From the NCBI GenBank assembly GCA_910577335.1, contig CAJTMJ010000007.1, forward strand, positions 1 to 64,000: DNA of 64,000 bases. Direction: 5' to 3'. The notes below the pieces were generated by a model. The model did not search any database. It saw only the letters and a program-made list of their open reading frames with translations, and was not told the origin of the DNA. A program made the translations under genes and the position numbers. The DNA comes from an uncultured Duncaniella sp. (GTDB taxonomy: Bacteria; Bacteroidota; Bacteroidia; Bacteroidales; Muribaculaceae). Below, piece after piece: positions 1 to 8,430 of this stretch. Each line of letters opens with the position of its first letter. Within the stretch, counting starts at the first letter, position 1.

Positions 1-17
1 AAAACATCAATGCCACA

Positions 18-50
18 AAAAAGAGGCTGCGCCTATTTTGACACAGCCCC
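18..50 (-). terminator. Intrinsic terminator of the asparaginase gene; repeated hairpin, copy 1
   Basis: Read on the minus strand, a 7-bp stem (GGCTGTG with CGCAGCC, one G-U pair) closes the loop TCAAAATAGG and is followed by CTCTTTTTT. It lies just past the stop codon of the asparaginase gene. The 26 nt at 23-48 recur unchanged at 62522-62547, including the loop, which is more conservation than a terminator needs. Confidence 0.75.
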
Positions 51-68
51 TTGTTATTGAATACTTTC

Positions 69-1106
69 TTAGAGGGTCACTTCGCCGCAGATGTCAGTGG
101 TGAACCGGGTGCTGACTGCCGAAGGTGTAAGTCCGAGTCCAAACAGATACATCAGTTTGGTTATTGCCGCTTCGGAAGTCATGTCATGTCCTGAAATCAC
201 ACCTGCGTTGGCAAGGATGTCTCCCGAGACGTATCGTCTTGCGTGAACACCACCGTTGACGCATTGAGTGACGTTTACTATCACTATGCCGCGTGATATA
301 GCTTGGGATATTTCTTCAACAAACCATCCCGATGTAGGAGCATTGCCGGCACCGTATGTACGCATCACTATGCCTTTGATACCGGGGGTATTAAGTAGAT
401 GATGCAGGATGGGCTGTGTCATACCCGGATGCAGGTCGAGAAACATCACGCTTTGATCCATCTTTGTGTTGACCACCAAAGGCTTTTTCTCTGTGGGTCG
501 CCAAAGGGCCTTTTCGGCATAATGTATGCCAAGACCTATTGTTGCAAGCTCAGGGTAATTGTGGCTTTTGAATGCGTTGAAGTTGTCGGCACTCTTTTTA
601 GTGGCACGATTCCCTCGCCAGAGGTAATTCTCAAAAAGTATCGCCACCTCCTGCACCATTGGGTCACCGCTGAAGGTCGTGGCGGCTGCTATCTGCAGTG
701 CGGTAATCAGATTTTCTTCGCCATCGGTTCTCACTTCTCCGATAGGGAGCTGTGACCCGGTGATGATGACTGGTTTATGCAGATTCCCAAGCATGAATGA
801 TAACGCAGACGCGGTATATGCCATGGTGTCAGTGCCGTGTAGAACCACAAATCCGTCATAGTCTTCGTAGTTTTCTGCGATGGCTGTGGCAATATCTTTC
901 CATCCCTCAGGTCCCATGTCGCTTGAGTCAATGGGAGTGAACTGGATGTTGTCGATATGGTAGTCGAGCATTTTGATTTTAGGCACATTGTCTATCAAGT
1001 GACTGAAATCGAAAGGCTGCAAGGCGTGAGTAACGGGATTTTCAATCATCCCGATAGTACCGCCGGTGTATATGATTAAAATTCGTGGTTTTCTGGTGTC
1101 AGACAT
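69..1106 (-). CDS. ansA: Type I L-asparaginase
   Basis: This 345-aa protein hydrolyses L-asparagine to aspartate and ammonia. The N-terminal nucleophile segment TGGTIGM spans residues 14-20, and HGTDTM carries T91-D92, at the same numbering as E. coli AnsA. No signal peptide is visible, so it should be the cytoplasmic type I enzyme. The length is normal for the family. It is convergent with nothing in the window, lies 33 nt downstream of metG on the same strand, and ends at the intrinsic terminator at 18-50, so metG and ansA may share a transcript. Confidence 0.93.
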   Translation of the reverse strand: MSDTRKPRILIIYTGGTIGMIENPVTHALQPFDFSHLIDNVPKIKMLDYHIDNIQFTPIDSSDMGPEGWKDIATAIAENYEDYDGFVVLHGTDTMAYTASALSFMLGNLHKPVIITGSQLPIGEVRTDGEENLITALQIAAATTFSGDPMVQEVAILFENYLWRGNRATKKSADNFNAFKSHNYPELATIGLGIHYAEKALWRPTEKKPLVVNTKMDQSVMFLDLHPGMTQPILHHLLNTPGIKGIVMRTYGAGNAPTSGWFVEEISQAISRGIVIVNVTQCVNGGVHARRYVSGDILANAGVISGHDMTSEAAITKLMYLFGLGLTPSAVSTRFTTDICGEVTL

Positions 1107-1139
1107 GGGGCGACATCAAGTGAGAGATTAAAGAAAAAA

Positions 1140-3182
1140 TCATCCGATTTTCGAACCGGGGGCAACTGGTCCGACAGGTGAGAGCAGCACAATCGAACCG
1201 TCAGAATTTTCTGCGGAAAGAATCATGCCTTGTGACACGATACCCTTTAGCTTGCGAGGTGGGAGATTGGCAATGAAACATACTTGTTTACCTACAAGTT
1301 CCTCAGGTTTGTAATACTTAGCTATGCCTGAGACGATGGTGCGTTTTTCCATGCCGTCGTCAATCAGGAAGCGGAGCAGTTTATCAGCCTTCGGCACCTT
1401 CTCACACTCGATCACTGTGCCCACACGGAGGTCGCTCTTAGTGAAAGTGTCAAAATCAACCTCTTCAGCTTGTGGAGCGGGTTTCCATGCTGCCATTTCG
1501 TTAGCTTTCTTAATGTCGGCAAGACGTTTCAACTGAGCGGCAATGGCATCGTCCTCTATCTTTTCAAAAAGGAGTTCGGGAGAGCCGATGGTAGCATTGG
1601 CAGGAACGAGATCCATGCATCCGAGCATATTCCAGTTAATATCTTTTCCGTTGAGAATCTTAAGAAGCTTTTTGCTCATAAACGGTGTGAAGGGTTCAAA
1701 CGCAATAGCGAGGTTTGCGCAGAGCTGAATGGCGATGTTGAGGATGGTTTTCACACGCTCCATGTCGGTCTTGGCAAGTTTCCAAGGTTCAGTCTCCTGT
1801 AGATACTTGTTGCCAAGGCGGGCGATTTCCATAGCCTGTTTTAAAGCTTCACGGAAATGGAAAGTGTCAAGAGCTGCGGTGAGTGCGTCACGGGTGGTCT
1901 TAAGATCGGCTATAAGCTGAGTGTCAACAGGCTGAAGCTCGCCACAAGGTGGCACAACACCATTGAAATATTTGTGGGTAAGGACTACCGCACGGTTCAC
2001 GAAGTTGCCGAGGATGGCAACAAGTTCGTTATTGTTGCGGGCTTGGAAATCAGCCCATGTGAAGTCGTTATCCTTGGTCTCGGGCGCATTGGCTGTAAGA
2101 ACATATCTGAGCACATCCTGCTTACCGGGGAAGTCCTTGAGGTATTCATGGAGCCATATAGCCCAGTTGCGTGAAGTGGAGATCTTGTCACCTTCAAGAT
2201 TAAGGAACTCATTTGCCGGCACGTTGTCGGGAAGTTGGAAATTATCACCGTATGCCATGAGCATCGCAGGGAACACAATGCAGTGGAACACGATGTTATC
2301 CTTGCCGATGAAGTTTACTATGCGGCTTTCAGGGTCTTTCCAGTAACGTTCCCAACTGTCGGGTAGAATTTCCTTAGTGTTGGAGATATATCCGATGGGA
2401 GCGTCGAACCATACGTAAAGCACTTTACCTTCAGCGCCTTCAACAGGCACGGGGACACCCCACTTGAGGTCACGGCTCACGGCACGAGGCTGCAATCCGG
2501 CGTCAAGCCATGACTTGCATTGCCCGTAGACATTTGTTTTCCACTCCTTGTGTTCGTCGAGAATCCAGTGACGGAGCTTCTCTTCCCATTTGTCGAGCGG
2601 AAGATACCAGTGGGTTGTCTCACGCATCTTCACAGGTTCGCCGGTGAGGGCAGAGCGTGGATTAATAAGATCGGTGACGTTCAGCGATGAGCCACACGCC
2701 TCGCATTGGTCGCCGTAGGCGTTTTCGTTGTGGCAACGGGGGCATGTTCCCAACACATATCTGTCGGCAAGGAACTCCTGAGTCTTCTCATCGTAAGGCT
2801 GAAGTGCGGTCTGAACGGTAAATTCACCTTTGTCGTAGAGGCGGCGGAAAAATTCCGATGCTGTCTCGTGGTGCAGCTTGGAAGTGGTGCGTGAATAAAC
2901 ATCGAAGCTCACACCGAGTTCTTCAAGCGAATCCTTGATTATAGCGTGGTAACGGTCCACCACTTCTTGGGGTGTTATACCCTCTTTGCGGGCGCGAAGT
3001 GTGATGGGCACGCCGTGTTCGTCACTGCCTCCGACCATTATAACATCCTCACCTCGCAGGCGGAGATAACGTGCATAGATGTCTGCAGGAACATATACGC
3101 CTGCCAAATGGCCTATGTGCACAGGTCCGTTGGCGTAAGGGAGTGCTGTGGTAATAAGGGTGCGCTTGAATTTCTTTTCCAT
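1140..3182 (-). CDS. metG: Methionine--tRNA ligase with C-terminal tRNA-binding domain
   Basis: This enzyme charges tRNA-Met. In the 680-aa form starting at 3182, the HIGH motif is at 22-25, a zinc knuckle has Cys147, Cys150, Cys160 and Cys163, and the KMSKS loop is KISTS at 333-337. The last 110 residues form an EMAPII/Trbp111-like OB fold (DLRVGTV segment) that helps dimerisation and tRNA binding. An in-frame upstream extension of 31 residues is open, but its N-terminal part is not MetG-like and it would begin upstream of the -7 box at 3242-3249. The ATG at 3182 is therefore preferred. Confidence 0.95.
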   Translation of the reverse strand: MEKKFKRTLITTALPYANGPVHIGHLAGVYVPADIYARYLRLRGEDVIMVGGSDEHGVPITLRARKEGITPQEVVDRYHAIIKDSLEELGVSFDVYSRTTSKLHHETASEFFRRLYDKGEFTVQTALQPYDEKTQEFLADRYVLGTCPRCHNENAYGDQCEACGSSLNVTDLINPRSALTGEPVKMRETTHWYLPLDKWEEKLRHWILDEHKEWKTNVYGQCKSWLDAGLQPRAVSRDLKWGVPVPVEGAEGKVLYVWFDAPIGYISNTKEILPDSWERYWKDPESRIVNFIGKDNIVFHCIVFPAMLMAYGDNFQLPDNVPANEFLNLEGDKISTSRNWAIWLHEYLKDFPGKQDVLRYVLTANAPETKDNDFTWADFQARNNNELVAILGNFVNRAVVLTHKYFNGVVPPCGELQPVDTQLIADLKTTRDALTAALDTFHFREALKQAMEIARLGNKYLQETEPWKLAKTDMERVKTILNIAIQLCANLAIAFEPFTPFMSKKLLKILNGKDINWNMLGCMDLVPANATIGSPELLFEKIEDDAIAAQLKRLADIKKANEMAAWKPAPQAEEVDFDTFTKSDLRVGTVIECEKVPKADKLLRFLIDDGMEKRTIVSGIAKYYKPEELVGKQVCFIANLPPRKLKGIVSQGMILSAENSDGSIVLLSPVGPVAPGSKIG

Positions 3183-3241
3183 TGATATTATGAAAATTAA
3201 ATAATTAACGTTCTGAATGTTTTTGATAGTGTTTCGGAGTG

Positions 3242-3249
3242 CAAAATTA
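3242..3249 (-). promoter_or_regulatory. -7 box for metG
   Basis: TAATTTTG on the minus strand matches the Bacteroidales TAnnTTTG box about 60 nt upstream of the metG ATG. A convincing -33 box was not found. Confidence 0.5.
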
Positions 3250-3283
3250 CTGCTTACTGATGAGAAAACCCACATTTATTAAT

Positions 3284-3316
3284 GAAAAAAATGACACTTT
3301 ACTATAAATAAAGTGT
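3284..3316 (-). terminator. Intrinsic terminator after vsr
   Basis: On the minus strand the arms ACACTTTA and TAAAGTGT form an 8-bp stem with a short AT loop, followed by a run of T (the A-run at 3285-3290). It lies about 40 nt past the vsr stop and upstream of the metG promoter. Confidence 0.6.
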
Positions 3317-3355
3317 AAAAGCCATATAAGCAGGTTTAAAATCTGTCCCCGGTGG

Positions 3356-3880
3356 CTAATCTTCCTTTCCGTATTCGGTGTCGGATTCGGCGGCGATTGC
3401 CGGAGTTTCGTCGGGGATGGAGTAGGGGAGCTGTGGTGTGGCGGGTGAATGCGGGCGCAGGCGATTGAGGAAATTAGCGTTGATGAGCCGCTCGATCTCT
3501 GCAAGTGTGCGTTTGCGTAGATGAGGTGAAAGCTGACATTCCCACACTGTCATCACGCTCCATCCCATACGGCGTAGCTTTTCCTTGCTGATTTCGTCCC
3601 GCTGACGGTTGCGCATGATTTTTGTTTCCCAAAACTCACGGTTTGTCTTGGGCATACGCATGTGCGTGGTGTGTCCGTGCCAGAAACATCCATGAATGAA
3701 AATAGCCACGCCGTATTTGCGCAGCACTATGTCGGGAGTCCCCGGGAGGTATTTCACATTTTTACGGTAGCGGTAGCCTTTGGAATGTAGATAGCGTCGC
3801 ACTATCATTTCCGGTTTAGTGTCCTTGCTGCGTATCTGCGCCATGCATTTCGACCGTTTTTCCTTGTCCCATATATCCAT
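3356..3880 (-). CDS. vsr: Very short patch repair (Vsr) mismatch endonuclease
   Basis: Vsr nicks T:G mismatches left by deamination of 5-methylcytosine. The 174-aa protein has the hallmark LPGTPD segment, with D50 matching the catalytic Asp51 of E. coli Vsr. IFIHGCFWHGH at 60-70 supplies the catalytic His, the intercalating Phe-Trp pair and zinc ligands Cys65 and His70. The C-terminal 25 residues are low in complexity and acidic. Vsr genes normally sit beside a Dcm-type C5-methyltransferase. None is adjacent here, because the neighbours are metG and the ribosomal cluster, so this is an orphan copy or its partner lies elsewhere. Confidence 0.92.
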   Translation of the reverse strand: MDIWDKEKRSKCMAQIRSKDTKPEMIVRRYLHSKGYRYRKNVKYLPGTPDIVLRKYGVAIFIHGCFWHGHTTHMRMPKTNREFWETKIMRNRQRDEISKEKLRRMGWSVMTVWECQLSPHLRKRTLAEIERLINANFLNRLRPHSPATPQLPYSIPDETPAIAAESDTEYGKED

Positions 3881-3929
3881 GATCTCGCAGAAAAAAATTA
3901 AGCACCTCTGAAAGTGCCGTTAAACATGA

Positions 3930-3937
3930 CAAAATTA
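3930..3937 (-). promoter_or_regulatory. -7 box for vsr
   Basis: TAATTTTG on the minus strand lies 50 nt upstream of the vsr ATG. The 327-nt divergent spacer (3881-4207) therefore holds this promoter, one copy of the 17-bp motif, the rpsL promoter and a hairpin in the rpsL leader. Confidence 0.5.
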
Positions 3938-3984
3938 GGCAAAAGAATTGTAATTGCATAGTGAAGTCACAAGAAAATAAAATA

Positions 3985-4001
3985 AAAAGTTTAAATCAGT
4001 T
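3985..4001 (+). repeat. Recurring 17-bp intergenic motif, copy 1
   Basis: This is an exact AAAAGTTTAAATCAGTT. It lies 40 nt upstream of the -33 box of the rpsL promoter. Other copies are at 55721-55737 (minus, one mismatch), 55894-55910, 63293-63309 and 63676-63692, with a weaker one at 42322-42338. The flanks here (AAAT before, CAATAA after) also match the 55721 copy. Confidence 0.7.
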
Positions 4002-4040
4002 CAATAAAATCGGGAAGTGAGTAAATAAATTTCGGAAATG

Positions 4041-4072
4041 TTTGGTAGTTAGGAAAATAAGTTGTAATTTTG
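4041..4072 (+). promoter_or_regulatory. Promoter of the rpsL ribosomal cluster
   Basis: A -33 TTTG at 4041-4044 and a -7 TAATTTTG at 4065-4072 are separated by 20 nt, the Bacteroidales primary sigma arrangement. Transcription should start near 4079, leaving a leader of about 130 nt. The leader contains a perfect 8-bp hairpin, CTAACTAT and ATAGTTAG, at 4109-4127 with the loop CTG. Confidence 0.75.
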
Positions 4073-4207
4073 CAACGCTTTTAGGAGCGGAATGTCGCCT
4101 CGGAGAAGCTAACTATCTGATAGTTAGTGGAATCGATGGCGAATCAATGTGTGTAAAAAGAAAAAAGATAAAATACTAATCATTTAAGTTAAACAAAAGA
4201 AACTAAG

Positions 4208-4591
4208 ATGCCTACTATTCAGCAATTAGTAAGAAAAGGACGTGTGGCTCTTGAGGATAAGAGCAAGTCACCCGCTCTCGATTCATGCCCGCAGCGTCGT
4301 GGCGTGTGCGTGCGTGTGTACACCACCACCCCCAAGAAGCCTAACTCGGCTATGCGTAAGGTCGCTCGTGTTCGTTTGACCAACGGAAAGGAAGTCAACA
4401 GCTACATCCCCGGCGAAGGTCACAACTTGCAGGAGCACTCTATCGTACTCGTTCGCGGCGGTCGTGTTAAGGACCTCCCCGGTGTGCGTTATCACATTGT
4501 CCGTGGCACTCTTGACACCAGCGGCGTAAAGGATCGTACCCAGCGTCGTAGCAAATATGGTGCTAAGCGTCCCAAAGCAGCTAAGAAATAA
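4208..4591 (+). CDS. rpsL: 30S ribosomal protein S12 (uS12)
   Basis: S12 lines the decoding centre and controls accuracy; substitutions in this protein are the classical streptomycin-resistance lesions. At 127 aa it is full length, with the conserved KKPNSAMRK segment near residues 42-50 and the RGGRVKDLPGVRYH segment near 85-98. It is the first gene of a 19-kb co-directional block of translation genes. The 178-nt spacer before rpsG may carry a regulatory structure. Confidence 0.98.
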   Translation: MPTIQQLVRKGRVALEDKSKSPALDSCPQRRGVCVRVYTTTPKKPNSAMRKVARVRLTNGKEVNSYIPGEGHNLQEHSIVLVRGGRVKDLPGVRYHIVRGTLDTSGVKDRTQRRSKYGAKRPKAAKK

Positions 4592-4769
4592 TCACGCTCC
4601 TTTTCTGAAAACAAGTAATTAAATTAAAAACAGAGTCGTTAACCCCTCGTTTTTGATTTGATTGGAAGGCTAAATCACAGGTTGAGTAAACGGAGCCCGG
4701 AGGGGTGAAACCGTTGAAGATGAAAGATGCAGCAACCAAGCAACCAAAAACAAAACATTTTCCTCTAAA
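4592..4769 (+). promoter_or_regulatory. rpsL-rpsG spacer with possible S7-type autoregulatory hairpin
   Basis: ACCCCTC at 4642-4648 is complementary to GAGGGGT at 4700-4706, closing a 50-nt apical region just upstream of rpsG. In E. coli the S12-S7 spacer is bound by S7 to regulate the str operon. Position and length fit an analogous site, but no sequence homology is claimed. No TAnnTTTG box is seen in it. Confidence 0.4.
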
Positions 4770-5246
4770 ATGAGAAAAGCAAAACCTAAGAAACGGGTGA
4801 TTCTTCCCGATCCCGTATTCAATGACGTGAGAGTGTCAAAGTTCGTTAACCACCTCATGTACGATGGTAAGAAGAACACCTCTTACACAATCTTCTATTC
4901 AGCTCTTGAGCTCGTTAAGAACAAACTTCCCAACGAAGAGAAGACAGCTCTCGAAATCTGGAAGAAAGCTCTTGAGAACGTAACTCCCCAAGTGGAGGTG
5001 AAATCTCGCCGTGTCGGTGGCGCGACTTTCCAGGTTCCTACTGAAATCCGCCCTGACCGTAAGGAATCTATCTCAATGAAAAACCTTATACTCTACGCCC
5101 GCAAGCGCGGCGGCAAGACAATGGCTGAGAAGCTCGCTGCCGAAATCGTAGACGCATTCAATGACCAAGGCGGCGCTTACAAGCGCAAAGAGGATATGCA
5201 CAAGATGGCAGAAGCTAACCGTGCATTCGCTCATTTCCGTTTCTAA
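4770..5246 (+). CDS. rpsG: 30S ribosomal protein S7 (uS7)
   Basis: S7 nucleates assembly of the 3' major domain of 16S rRNA and contacts E-site tRNA. The 158-aa protein shows the family N-terminus (MRKAKPKKR), the VGGATFQVPTEIRPDR segment near residue 86 and the C-terminal ANRAFAHFRF. Spacing to fusA is 51 nt. In enteric bacteria S7 is the repressor of the str operon, which makes the long upstream spacer notable. Confidence 0.97.
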   Translation: MRKAKPKKRVILPDPVFNDVRVSKFVNHLMYDGKKNTSYTIFYSALELVKNKLPNEEKTALEIWKKALENVTPQVEVKSRRVGGATFQVPTEIRPDRKESISMKNLILYARKRGGKTMAEKLAAEIVDAFNDQGGAYKRKEDMHKMAEANRAFAHFRF

Positions 5247-5297
5247 TTTGGCAAGGTCAATAGCATTTCATTAAAAATTAAGATTCCAAAAACACAA

Positions 5298-7424
5298 ATG
5301 GCTAAATCAGACGCACATTTAAAGTTTACCCGCAATATCGGTATCATGGCTCACATCGATGCCGGTAAGACCACTACTTCCGAGCGTATCCTTTTCTACA
5401 CCGGTCTAACTCATAAAATCGGTGAGGTTCACGATGGCGCAGCTACCATGGACTGGATGGAACAGGAGCAGGAACGTGGTATAACCATTACCTCAGCGGC
5501 TACTACAACTTTCTGGAAGTATCTTGGCGAACAATATAAGATCAACCTGATTGACACTCCGGGACACGTTGACTTCACCGTGGAAGTTGAACGTTCACTC
5601 CGTGTGCTTGACGGTGCTGTGGCTACTTTCTGCGCCGTAGGTGGTGTGGAACCCCAGTCAGAGACCGTATGGCGTCAGGCTGACAAATATAATGTGCCCC
5701 GTATCGGTTACGTTAACAAAATGGACCGTTCAGGCGCAAACTTCTTTGAGGTGGTACGCCAGCTCAAAGATGTGCTCGGTGCTAATCCTTGCCCCATTCA
5801 GATTCCTATCGGCGCAGAGGAGACTTTCAAGGGTGTGGTTGACCTCATCCGTATGAAGGCTATCCTTTGGCATGACGAGTCAATGGGTGCTGATTACTCT
5901 ATCGAGGAAATCCCCGCAGGTCTCGTTGACGAGGCTGAAGAATGGCGTGACAAGATGCTCGAAAAGATCGCCGAATTCGACGATGCTCTCATGGAGAAAT
6001 ATTTCGACGATCCTTCCACCATCACCGAAGAGGAAATCCACCGTGCTCTCCGCACAGCTACCCTTAAGATGGAAGTTGTGCCGATGATTTGCGGTTCTTC
6101 ATTCAAAAATAAAGGCGTTCAGTGTCTTCTCGACGCTGTTTGCGCATATCTTCCCAGCCCTGTTGACTCAGGCGCTATCGAAGGCACCAACCCCGACGAT
6201 CCCGATCAGGTAGAAACCCGCGAACCTTCAAGCGACGCTCCTATGTGTGCTCTTGCATTCAAGATCGCAACTGACCCCTACGTTGGTCGTCTTACTTTCT
6301 TCCGTGTTTACTCAGGCGACGTAGTTGCCGGTTCATACGTGCTCAACAGCCGTTCAGGCAAGAAGGAACGTGTGTCACGTCTTTTCCAGATGCACTCTAA
6401 CAAGCAGAACGCTAAAGAAATGATCGGTTGTGGCGATATAGGCGCAGGTGTTGGTTTCAAGGATATCCGCACTGGTGACACTCTCTGCGACGAGAATCAT
6501 CCTATCGTGCTTGAAGCAATGGAATTCCCCGATCCCGTTATCGGTATCGCAGTAGAGCCTAAGACTCAGAAAGACCTTGACAAACTCGGCGTAGGTCTCC
6601 AGAAGCTTGCTGAGGAAGACCCGACTTTCCGTGTGGAAACTAACGAAGAGACCGGTCAGACCGTCATCTCAGGTATGGGTGAGCTTCACCTCGATATTAT
6701 TATCGACCGTCTCCGTCGTGAATTCAAGGTAGAATGTAATCAGGGCCGTCCTCAGGTTACTTACAAGGAAGCTATCACCAAGCCCGTTGAACTTCGCGAA
6801 GTGTTCAAGAAGCAGACCGGTGGTCGTGGTAAGTTTGCCGACATCATCGTTCGCGTTGAGCCGGTTGACGAAGGCTTCGAAGGAAATCTCCAGTTCGTTG
6901 ACGAAGTTAAGGGTGGTAACATTCCTAAGGAATTTATCCCCTCAATCCAGAAGGGCTTCGTGACCGCAATGAAGAACGGTGTGCTCGCCGGCTTCCCTGT
7001 AGAACAGCTCAAGGTTACTGTTATCGATGGTTCATTCCACCCGGTTGACTCTGACCAGCTTTCATTTGAGCTTTGTGCAATTCAGGCATTCAAGAAGGCT
7101 TCTGAAAAGGCATCTCCCGTGCTCCTCGAACCGATCATGAAGATCGAGGTTGTAACTCCCGAGGAATCTATGGGTGATGTGATCAGCGACTTGAACAAAC
7201 GTCGCGGTCAGGTAGAAGGTATGGAAACCAGCCGTTCAGGCGCTCGTGTGGTAAAAGCTAAAGCTCCTCTTGCCGAAATGTTCGGTTATGTAACAGCATT
7301 GCGTACCATCACTTCCGGTCGTGCCACTTCTACAATGAGCTTCAGCCACTATGCAGAGGTTAGCAGCTCAATCGCCAAGAATGTGCTCACAGAGTGCCAG
7401 GGCCGTGTAGACCTTATAAAGTAA
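5298..7424 (+). CDS. fusA: Elongation factor G
   Basis: EF-G is the GTPase that drives translocation. The GTP site is intact: AHIDAGKTT at 18-26, DTPGH at 86-90 and NKMD at 140-143. The effector region RGITITSAATT sits near 60-70. At 708 aa all five domains are present, with domain IV around the GGRGKFADIIVR segment. In many phyla tuf follows fusA; here rpsJ follows after only 22 nt, the usual Bacteroidetes arrangement in which tuf lies elsewhere. Confidence 0.98.
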   Translation: MAKSDAHLKFTRNIGIMAHIDAGKTTTSERILFYTGLTHKIGEVHDGAATMDWMEQEQERGITITSAATTTFWKYLGEQYKINLIDTPGHVDFTVEVERSLRVLDGAVATFCAVGGVEPQSETVWRQADKYNVPRIGYVNKMDRSGANFFEVVRQLKDVLGANPCPIQIPIGAEETFKGVVDLIRMKAILWHDESMGADYSIEEIPAGLVDEAEEWRDKMLEKIAEFDDALMEKYFDDPSTITEEEIHRALRTATLKMEVVPMICGSSFKNKGVQCLLDAVCAYLPSPVDSGAIEGTNPDDPDQVETREPSSDAPMCALAFKIATDPYVGRLTFFRVYSGDVVAGSYVLNSRSGKKERVSRLFQMHSNKQNAKEMIGCGDIGAGVGFKDIRTGDTLCDENHPIVLEAMEFPDPVIGIAVEPKTQKDLDKLGVGLQKLAEEDPTFRVETNEETGQTVISGMGELHLDIIIDRLRREFKVECNQGRPQVTYKEAITKPVELREVFKKQTGGRGKFADIIVRVEPVDEGFEGNLQFVDEVKGGNIPKEFIPSIQKGFVTAMKNGVLAGFPVEQLKVTVIDGSFHPVDSDQLSFELCAIQAFKKASEKASPVLLEPIMKIEVVTPEESMGDVISDLNKRRGQVEGMETSRSGARVVKAKAPLAEMFGYVTALRTITSGRATSTMSFSHYAEVSSSIAKNVLTECQGRVDLIK

Positions 7425-7446
7425 AACACTTTCATTCAACAAAGAT

Positions 7447-7752
7447 ATGGACCAAACAATCAGAATCAAACTTAAATCCTATGATTACAACTTGGTTGAC
7501 AAGTCAGCCGAGAAGATTGTGAAGACCGTAAAAGCTACCGGTGCTGTCATCAGCGGACCAATTCCCCTGCCCACTCACCGTCGCATCTTCACCGTCAATC
7601 GCTCGACTTTCGTTAACAAGAAATCTCGCGAGCAGTTCCAGCTCTCATCTTACAAGCGCTTGATTGACATCCACAATTCAACCGGCAAGACCGTTGACGC
7701 GCTTATGAAGCTCGAACTTCCCTCAGGTGTAGAGGTTGAAATCAAGGTGTAA
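7447..7752 (+). CDS. rpsJ: 30S ribosomal protein S10 (uS10)
   Basis: S10 is a small-subunit head protein that also pairs with NusB in antitermination. The 101-aa sequence is full length, with the conserved GPIPLPT segment near residues 37-43 and FTVNRSTFVNKKSREQF after it. It opens the S10 portion of the cluster. No separate promoter is visible in the 22-nt gap after fusA, so the str and S10 units are probably one transcript. Confidence 0.98.
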   Translation: MDQTIRIKLKSYDYNLVDKSAEKIVKTVKATGAVISGPIPLPTHRRIFTVNRSTFVNKKSREQFQLSSYKRLIDIHNSTGKTVDALMKLELPSGVEVEIKV

Positions 7753-7812
7753 TCCACGTATATCAAACAGGATTAAAGTAAACAACAAATCACATTTTTA
7801 AATCAAAGAGAA

Positions 7813-8430
7813 ATGCCAGGATTATTAGGAAAGAAAATCGGAATGACATCCGTTTTCAGTGCCGACGGCAAAAACGTGCCGTGCACTGTTATCGAAGTAG
7901 GCCCCTGCGTAGTTACTCAAATTAAGACTGCTGAAAAAGACGGCTATGAAGCTATCCAGCTTGGCTTCGAGGAAAAGAAGGACAAGCACACCACAGCTCC
8001 TATGGCAGGTCACTTCAAGAAAGCAGGAGTAGCTCCCCAGCGCCACTTGGCCGAGTTCAAAGGATTTGACGGCGAGTATAAGCTCGGTGACTCCATCACA
8101 GTTGACCTTTTCACAGAGAATGATTTCGTAGACATTCAGGGTGTGTCAAAAGGTAAAGGCTACCAGGGTGTTGTAAAGCGCCACGGCTTCGGCGGTGTAG
8201 GCCAGTCAACACACGGTCAGCATAACCGTCTCCGCGCACCCGGTTCAGTCGGCGCATGTTCTTACCCCGCAAAAGTGTTCAAGGGTATGCGCATGGCAGG
8301 CCAGATGGGAAATGAGAAAGTGACAATTCAAAACCTCCAGGTGATCAAGGTTATGCCCGATCATAACCTCCTTCTTATCAAAGGTTCAATCCCCGGATGT
8401 AAAGGTTCAATCGTTTTAATTGAGAAATAA
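7813..8430 (+). CDS. rplC: 50S ribosomal protein L3 (uL3)
   Basis: L3 is an early assembly protein reaching toward the peptidyl-transferase centre. At 205 aa it shows the N-terminal GLLGKKIGMT and the glycine-rich loop KGKGYQGVVKRHGFGG, followed by STHGQHNRLRAPGSVG. Its TAA stop overlaps the rplD start by one base (TAATG), suggesting translational coupling. Confidence 0.97.
   Translation: MPGLLGKKIGMTSVFSADGKNVPCTVIEVGPCVVTQIKTAEKDGYEAIQLGFEEKKDKHTTAPMAGHFKKAGVAPQRHLAEFKGFDGEYKLGDSITVDLFTENDFVDIQGVSKGKGYQGVVKRHGFGGVGQSTHGQHNRLRAPGSVGACSYPAKVFKGMRMAGQMGNEKVTIQNLQVIKVMPDHNLLLIKGSIPGCKGSIVLIEK

Noticed and set aside
3183..3275. Extended start of metG adding 31 residues
   Set aside because: The extension lacks MetG similarity and begins upstream of the likely promoter.
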